Origin: Pseudomonas hormoni
GTDB taxonomy: Bacteria > Pseudomonadota > Gammaproteobacteria > Pseudomonadales > Pseudomonadaceae
Direction of reading: 5' to 3'
Assembly (NCBI RefSeq): GCF_018502625.1
Contig: NZ_CP075566.1
Coordinates: forward strand, 1,803,001-1,867,000
DNA: 64,000 nucleotides
In this document: in pieces, positions 59,206 through 64,000 of the stretch
Position numbering within the stretch: the stretch's first letter is position 1
How the letters are laid out: every line of letters begins with the position of its first letter
Translations under genes and position numbers: made by a program
The notes under the pieces: generated by a model
What the model was told of the DNA's origin: nothing
Database searches by the model: none
What the model saw: the letters and a program-made list of their open reading frames with translations, nothing else

Positions 59206-59424
59206 ATGAATCGGCCATCAAGAAGCATGCGCAAACTGCTCGACTCCGTAGCCACCAACAATGAGGTTGCGGCGCTTGATGTGATGCGTGCTGCTGAGCA
59301 GCTCCAAGACGAGGTGCTTCGTCAACGTTTACTCAACATGATTCACCGGCTCAACCAGGACGCCAATGATTTGCGAATGGCGCGTGACGAAATCCAAGGC
59401 GGGGCCATTAAGCTCGCGTTATAG
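59206..59424 (+). CDS. small helical hypothetical protein
   Basis: A 72-residue protein beginning MNRPSRSMRKLLDSVATNNE, followed by two helices (VMRAAEQLQDEVLRQRLLNM, RLNQDANDLRMARDEIQGG). AGGAGATTGGAG precedes the ATG at 59206; an earlier in-frame ATG at 59173 lacks a site. The function is unknown. Confidence 0.5.
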   Translation: MNRPSRSMRKLLDSVATNNEVAALDVMRAAEQLQDEVLRQRLLNMIHRLNQDANDLRMARDEIQGGAIKLAL

Positions 59425-60106
59425 GTTTCTCAGGAGTTCTGCGTTCGCTCCTTCGGGCCAACGAGGCCCGGCTAAAGGCTAGATGAGGTTGGTCGCATAT
59501 CACCCTAAAATGCGTGTGCAACGACGATTATGTAGTGCCTTAAACCTGCTGGGGCTAATCGGTGAACTATCGCGGGCTCTAGAGCATCTCTGCCGCGTCG
59601 CGGCCGTATTAAAACTTCAGTGGCTAGACCGCTGGTAATGTCCTAGCCACGTTCGTCAAACCATTAAGGGATGGAGGCGAAAATAGAAGCCCTGGAGCCG
59701 CGAACCTCCGGGGCTTTGTTTTTCTACTCGGTAGCCACGTAGGCATTCAACATTTAGCTTCACTGGGGGCTGAGGTGGCGGGCTCCGACAGCGTGATGTA
59801 CGGATCATAGCTGTAGGCGAAAACTGATTGTGAGCCAGGCGTTAGGGATGGCGAAGCCCCGCTCCGTAAGCATTGGTTCTCCGACAAGTTACGCCGAAAT
59901 TTGCACAATATTTTGTTTACCTGTCCCCTCGATCACGCTAATTTGCGGCGAAGATGGCACGGTGCCGCTATCGTGCATCTCATGATTCACCTTGGTACAC
60001 GTTTATCTCTGCCGAGTTGGTACCTACCCTGACTCAGGGATGGATCATCAAATGTGCGTAGTAGCCGCATCGGGATTCTGCGGCTTCGGCTCTTCTGGGA
60101 AGTGTT
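59425..60106. other. 682-base gap upstream of the defence pair
   Basis: It contains the terminator-like hairpin at 59688-59725 and the promoter region of hamA. No protein frame is convincing. The hairpin with nothing coding ahead of it leaves room for a small RNA starting around 59500-59600, which is inference. Confidence 0.5.
59688..59725 (+). terminator. rho-independent terminator, possible sRNA end
   Basis: AGCCCTGGAG pairs with CTCCGGGGCT (one bulge or mismatch), followed by TTGTTTTT. The stem and T run are those of an intrinsic terminator. The nearest upstream coding gene ends 260 bases earlier, so it could end that transcript or a small RNA. Confidence 0.6.
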
Positions 60107-60907
60107 ATGGACGGCGTCAGCTTCAAGCAGGTAGACCAATATGCCCTGTGTTGTGTCGAGAATTTTTCTGATGAGCTCAAGCTCGCTCTGAGGGAGAACC
60201 TTACACGGATCTGCCATGGCGCTGATCAGGCCAGCAAGGACAGGGCGATCTACAAATACCCTGCGACGATCAAGCATTTCTGGAACGAGCGCTACATCAA
60301 GAAACCCTGGGAAACCCGGATCGGTATGCTGGGCGAGCTTCTGTCCCACGTCATCATTCTGAAGCTCTTCCCCGGCTTTGACGTCGTCTCGCCGTTCTTT
60401 AACATGGAAGAAAAGAGCATCCGGAAAGGGTTCGATCTCCTCCTGTACGAGACCTCCACCAACAACGTCTGGATCACCGAGGTCAAGTCGGGCGGCAGAG
60501 GGGCAGACAAGACCTCTTGCTCGGCCACCAGCGCGCAGTTGCGCCTGGCTCGGGATGATCTCAAGAAGCGCTTGGCTGAGCCAGAGCTCAATCACTGGCT
60601 CAACGCGATCAATGCCGCGAAAAATGCCATCCACAACAAAGCCAATTACCGTGACTCCGTCATTGAGATTTTGGAGCTGGAAGGTGATTTAGCCGAAGAA
60701 AACGGTGCGACCGCTTTGGACAACAATGTGTTTCTCATCTCCGCTCTGTTCAGCGATGTCACCCAGGCCATCGCCGAGAAGACCGTGTCGAAATTCACCA
60801 CCAAGCTTGTGGCTGATGCGGTGTTCAAGACGGTGTGGGTGCTATCCCTTCACAAGGGCACCATGGAAAAACTGGAAGAGTTCTTGAGGCTGGAGGCGAA
60901 GCAGTAG
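60107..60907 (+). CDS. hamA: Hachiman/AbpA-type DUF1837 nuclease-like protein HamA
   Basis: A 266-residue protein with a DUF1837 domain (HamA/AbpA). The PD-(D/E)xK-like nuclease residues can be picked out: Glu77 in MLGELLSHVI, Asp110 in RKGFDLLLYE, and Glu125/Lys127 in WITEVKSGG. GGAAG lies just before the ATG. In Hachiman, HamA is the DNA-degrading effector held by the HamB helicase and released on sensing phage-associated DNA. The helicase gene starts one base after the stop, so the two are made together. Close relatives include AbpA of the AbpAB system; sequence alone does not separate these. Confidence 0.85.
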   Translation: MDGVSFKQVDQYALCCVENFSDELKLALRENLTRICHGADQASKDRAIYKYPATIKHFWNERYIKKPWETRIGMLGELLSHVIILKLFPGFDVVSPFFNMEEKSIRKGFDLLLYETSTNNVWITEVKSGGRGADKTSCSATSAQLRLARDDLKKRLAEPELNHWLNAINAAKNAIHNKANYRDSVIEILELEGDLAEENGATALDNNVFLISALFSDVTQAIAEKTVSKFTTKLVADAVFKTVWVLSLHKGTMEKLEEFLRLEAKQ

Positions 60908-60908
60908 C

Positions 60909-63374
60909 ATGGAAGAGCTGACTATCAGGAAGCTGGGCAACACCAAGTTCAAGGGCCTGTACTTTCAACTTCTCAAGGGAGACGAACTGGGTAGCACGGA
61001 GACAGTGAAGCTTTTGGCTATCGCAGTGCTCCTTCTTAATCACAAGACCCCCGAGATTCGGCGTCTTGGCTACCGCATCATCCTGTTCTACGGGAACGCA
61101 TCAGGTCAATATCAGGCGCTGTACGATGTTGCACTCAACAGTGGCCTGCACCCTGTCTCAGCAGTGATCAGCAGCTACTTTTCCGAGGACGACCATCGTA
61201 GCGAATCGTTCATCAGGAACATCGTAGGGAGTTACATCGATACCTTCCGCGATCAAGGCATTGTGCTGACCGAACAACAGGACGCCCTGCGGACATTCAT
61301 TCAGTCGGAGTACCGTAAATCCTCAGTCGTTGTTGCTCCGACCAGCTATGGCAAATCTGAGCTCATCATTCAGTCGGTGAAGGAAAATCCGGAGCAGCGG
61401 GTGCTGATTTTGGTACCCTCGAAGGCCCTGCTGGCCCAGACGAAGAAGCGTTTGATCTACGCGGACATTGAGGGGCTAGGTAAGGTGGTAACCCACCCCG
61501 AGATGTATTCGGTGGAACGGGATAACAAGGCCTTTGTTCTGACTCAAGAGCGGCTCAACAGGCTCCTGAACGAGAACGCCGGGCTGAGCTTCGATATGGT
61601 CTTCGTCGACGAGGCCCATAACCTGCTGCAGAGTGACCGCAGAAGTGAGTTACTCGCTGCCATGCTGTGCATCCTGGGGGCTCGTAACGCTGAGACGGCG
61701 TTCAAGTTCCTAACCCCCTTCCTGTGCGATGAACTCAATGTCCGTGTGCGCTTCCTGGACATGATCCCGAGCGGGTTCAAGATAGACGAGTACATCAAGT
61801 CTGAGCGTTTCTACATCAGGGATTTCAGGGCAGGGAAGGGGCAGACGAAGCTCAAGCTCTACGACCATTTCTTGAATGACTGGATGGAGTTCGATAGGAA
61901 GTATGCCAACTGCTTCGAACTCATTCAGGGCGAAGCACTGTCCAAAAACATCGTTTATGGCAACAAGAAGAAAAGCATTGAGTCATTCGCGGTCGAGTTG
62001 GCTGCAGTACTGCCGCCCGTGGATTGCCCATTGATTCAAACGGCCTGCGGCGAGCTCGAAGAGCTGTTTGATCGGCGCTACAAGCTAATCGGCTGCCTGC
62101 GCAAAGGGGTCATGTACCACCACGGTTCGATTCCTGACACCATCCGCCTGTACCTGGAGAGCCTCTTCAGCAGCTCCAAGCAGATGAAGGTTCTGGTCTG
62201 CAACTCCACCCTCCTTGAAGGGGTAAATCTGCCGATTGAACGGCTTTTCGTCTTTGATTTTTTCAAAGGGAAGAACAAACTGACGCCATCTCAATTTAAG
62301 AATTTGGTGGGACGCGTCAACCGGTTTAGTGAGGTGTTTGCTCCTGGCGCTGAGGCGGCGTTAAGAAAGCTGGAGTCCAGCATCTACCTCTTGGGTGTGG
62401 ATGGTTACACTCGCGGGAATGCAGCTCTTGAAACTTTCTACGATAAGTCTGTCAACGTCTCCAAGGTGGTTAAGGACACCGTCAGCAACGTTCTGCTTGA
62501 AGCAACTAAGATCATCGATGGAAAGGTGTCGGATCTCTACGACGATGCCGTGGCTCGCCTAGAAAATTTGCACCCTGGCGTGGTTCAAGATCGGGAGTGT
62601 AGGTATGTCACTACTCAGGTGGGCAAGCTTCTAATCGCGAACAGCGTTAGTGAGATTGATGTGTTCTCAGAGGAGGAAGCTATCGAGCGAAAAATTAAGC
62701 GAGGCATTGAGGCGAACGGCCCGATCAATACCGTCGACAGGCTCATGCTTGCCATTTCCAAATCATTCATTGATCACTTCGATGAAAGCCGAGAGTACAG
62801 CGATCTGATCCGTCTCAAGCAAGAGGCCGCTCGGAACTTCTACGCCATGATCTTGGATTGGAAGCTGAAAAAACACAGCGTGAAGCAGACGATCCGATCA
62901 ACGCTGGCGTACTGGAAGAAACTGGTTGAAAACAGCGCCAGCGATCACGTTTTCGTAGGCAAGTGGGGCGACACCAAGTATCGGGACAGCAAGTACGAAA
63001 ACTGGGTCAGAATTTCTAAGAAGGATGACGCCGAGCGGATCAACCTGGCAATCGTCCGGCTCAAGGATGAAGATGACTTTTTTGACAATAAGATTTTCAA
63101 ATTCGTCGAGGTTTTGAATGGCGTAGGCGCCTTGGATCCTGGGTTCTACAAGCTCATCAAATACGGAACGGCAGATGACACTAAGATCAAGCTTATTCGC
63201 GATGGGTATAGTCATGGCCTGGCGGATATGTTGCTTGAAAGGTATCCCGAAACTTTGCGAGCAGCACCCAGCGGCGAAATCGAAGTGAGCCCTCGTCTCG
63301 TCAACATGATGGTCGCGAACGGGGAGAGCGATCTGCTGATATTTGAAGCCAAAATGAATCTCAAGCCAGCCTGA
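60909..63374 (+). CDS. hamB: Hachiman/AbpB-type superfamily 2 helicase HamB
   Basis: An 821-residue DEAD/DEAH-type helicase. Walker A is APTSYGKSEL (about residues 142-151), motif Ia-like VLILVPSKALLAQTKKRLIY, Walker B FVDEAHNLL (DEAH at about 234-237), later LVCNSTLLEGVNLPIERLF and motif VI QFKNLVGRVNRF (about 463-474), a Ski2-like arrangement. The N-terminal 140 residues and the C-terminal 300 residues are specific to the family and probably contact HamA and DNA. No membrane segments. It follows hamA with one base between the genes. The pair is expected to give phage protection. Confidence 0.87.
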   Translation: MEELTIRKLGNTKFKGLYFQLLKGDELGSTETVKLLAIAVLLLNHKTPEIRRLGYRIILFYGNASGQYQALYDVALNSGLHPVSAVISSYFSEDDHRSESFIRNIVGSYIDTFRDQGIVLTEQQDALRTFIQSEYRKSSVVVAPTSYGKSELIIQSVKENPEQRVLILVPSKALLAQTKKRLIYADIEGLGKVVTHPEMYSVERDNKAFVLTQERLNRLLNENAGLSFDMVFVDEAHNLLQSDRRSELLAAMLCILGARNAETAFKFLTPFLCDELNVRVRFLDMIPSGFKIDEYIKSERFYIRDFRAGKGQTKLKLYDHFLNDWMEFDRKYANCFELIQGEALSKNIVYGNKKKSIESFAVELAAVLPPVDCPLIQTACGELEELFDRRYKLIGCLRKGVMYHHGSIPDTIRLYLESLFSSSKQMKVLVCNSTLLEGVNLPIERLFVFDFFKGKNKLTPSQFKNLVGRVNRFSEVFAPGAEAALRKLESSIYLLGVDGYTRGNAALETFYDKSVNVSKVVKDTVSNVLLEATKIIDGKVSDLYDDAVARLENLHPGVVQDRECRYVTTQVGKLLIANSVSEIDVFSEEEAIERKIKRGIEANGPINTVDRLMLAISKSFIDHFDESREYSDLIRLKQEAARNFYAMILDWKLKKHSVKQTIRSTLAYWKKLVENSASDHVFVGKWGDTKYRDSKYENWVRISKKDDAERINLAIVRLKDEDDFFDNKIFKFVEVLNGVGALDPGFYKLIKYGTADDTKIKLIRDGYSHGLADMLLERYPETLRAAPSGEIEVSPRLVNMMVANGESDLLIFEAKMNLKPA

Positions 63375-63490
63375 CCGAAACTCCTGGTGAACGCGTGGTA
63401 GGTTGCTCAGGAGAGCCAGCCAAGCGATTCATCACCGGTTACTACTCGCGGTGTAGGTTAGGCACGCACTAGCCGACTTACCGGAGGCGC

Positions 63491-63766
63491 TTATCGTTTA
63501 AGCGCTGCAAGTGTCGGATCTGGCGTCATCTGACGCGATGAAGGCTTTCCAGTATTTGTCCAGCCGTCGCAGCGCATCGCGAGCAGCGGCACTGGCATTT
63601 TCATCTTTATCATTCTCAGCCGATTGCAGAGTATCACCAGGCGCCACGCTAGATGGCGCTTATCCTCTCGCATTGCGTATGTCACCAACTGTTCAAGCTC
63701 GTCAGGTCGCTTTGATGAACACAAGTACATGGCCTGCATGATGGGTTCCACAATGCCGCTATTCAC
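63491..63766 (-). CDS. hypothetical protein, coupled to the next gene
   Basis: A 91-residue protein starting at GTG 63766 that overlaps the stop of the upstream gene (GTGA). It has helices (VEPIMQAMYLCSSKRPDELE, QLVTYAMREDKRHLAWRLVI) and a polar C-terminus. No family is recognised; the translational coupling is the main support. Confidence 0.45.
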   Translation of the reverse strand: MNSGIVEPIMQAMYLCSSKRPDELEQLVTYAMREDKRHLAWRLVILCNRLRMIKMKMPVPLLAMRCDGWTNTGKPSSRQMTPDPTLAALKR

Positions 63767-63987
63767 GCACAGTACTGAGCCAACGCCTGAAATGTGGTTG
63801 TATGAAGGCCAAGCATGTCTCTGAGGTTGCGGGGCGCCGGTTTGAAAATCAGATCTTCAGAATTGCCCCAGGTGGCGACAATTGACAAGTTCACCGACAT
63901 ACCACCATCGCCCATGTCCATGAGCGTCATTGCCAAGTGGCTCAGTATCAGCCAAGGCTGTATATCCCTAGACAGCCGCTCGTTCAT
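63763..63987 (-). CDS. hypothetical protein
   Basis: A 74-residue protein (MNERLSRDIQPWLILSHLAM, then NLSIVATWGNSEDLIFKPAP). AGGA lies 4 bases ahead of the ATG at 63987, near the window edge. It precedes and overlaps the gene at 63491-63766. The function is unknown. Confidence 0.45.
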   Translation of the reverse strand: MNERLSRDIQPWLILSHLAMTLMDMGDGGMSVNLSIVATWGNSEDLIFKPAPRNLRDMLGLHTTTFQALAQYCA

Positions 63988-64000
63988 TCCTTCACCGAAT

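Overview
The window looks like a Pseudomonas chromosome segment, probably from the fluorescens/putida/syringae side of the genus. This rests on gene content (CopABCD-CopRS, a CusCBA pump, HprRS-type regulators, a short LOV protein, DUF6482 and DUF2256 proteins) and on the style of the ribosome binding sites. It is accessory in character: metal-resistance genes, signalling genes and a phage-defence pair are separated by insertion-sequence scars, broken genes and long low-content gaps. No rRNA, tRNA or CRISPR array was seen.

Region 1 (1-23.7 kb) is a metal-resistance island. On the minus strand lie the 5' part of a copper chaperone, a Cu(I) P-type ATPase, a DUF2933 membrane protein and two small exported Met/Cys/His proteins. 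Divergent from them, behind a CopR-like box, run copA-copB-copC-copD. Then come scars (a DUF411 fragment and DUF7673 mobile-element debris), copRS, an RcnR/CsoR-type repressor with a G/C-tract operator and its RcnA efflux partner, a YqaA-like protein, an MFS transporter, a DUF5329 protein, a frameshifted chrB remnant, and a tightly overlapping cusC-cusB-cusA-cusF operon.

Region 2 (23.7-38.7 kb) is a scarred stretch. It holds a possible TraX tail, a decayed IS3-family (IS2-group) element, an RsbRD_N-type histidine kinase, several small hypothetical genes, a CHASE-GGDEF gene killed by a stop codon and an IS66 scar, a large CHASE/PAS/GGDEF/EAL protein, and a four-gene module: unknown protein, shrunken KaiC-like protein, GGDEF-histidine kinase fusion, single-domain response regulator.

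Region 3 (38.7-58 kb) is dominated by light, redox and c-di-GMP functions. It contains a short LOV photoreceptor, a decayed Old Yellow Enzyme gene, an EAL protein, a soluble PAS-PAS chemoreceptor, hiuH-hbpS divergent from hprRS around a palindromic box, an intact CHASE-GGDEF enzyme, and a TerC/Alx protein. An operon on the minus strand encodes DUF393, FolE, an SDR, DUF6482, an iron-sulfur photolyase/cryptochrome and DUF2256. A membrane chemoreceptor and a DUF3429-ABC1 kinase pair follow. A 12-base word, TGTATAGGTTTT, occurs five times here (once with one mismatch), ahead of both chemoreceptors and the photolyase operon. This is the strongest candidate for an undescribed regulatory link: chemotaxis receptors sharing a control box with light-induced repair genes.

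Region 4 (58-64 kb) holds small hypothetical genes, an AbrB-like protein, a possible terminator or sRNA, and a Hachiman/AbpAB-type defence pair: a DUF1837 nuclease-like protein and a superfamily 2 helicase.
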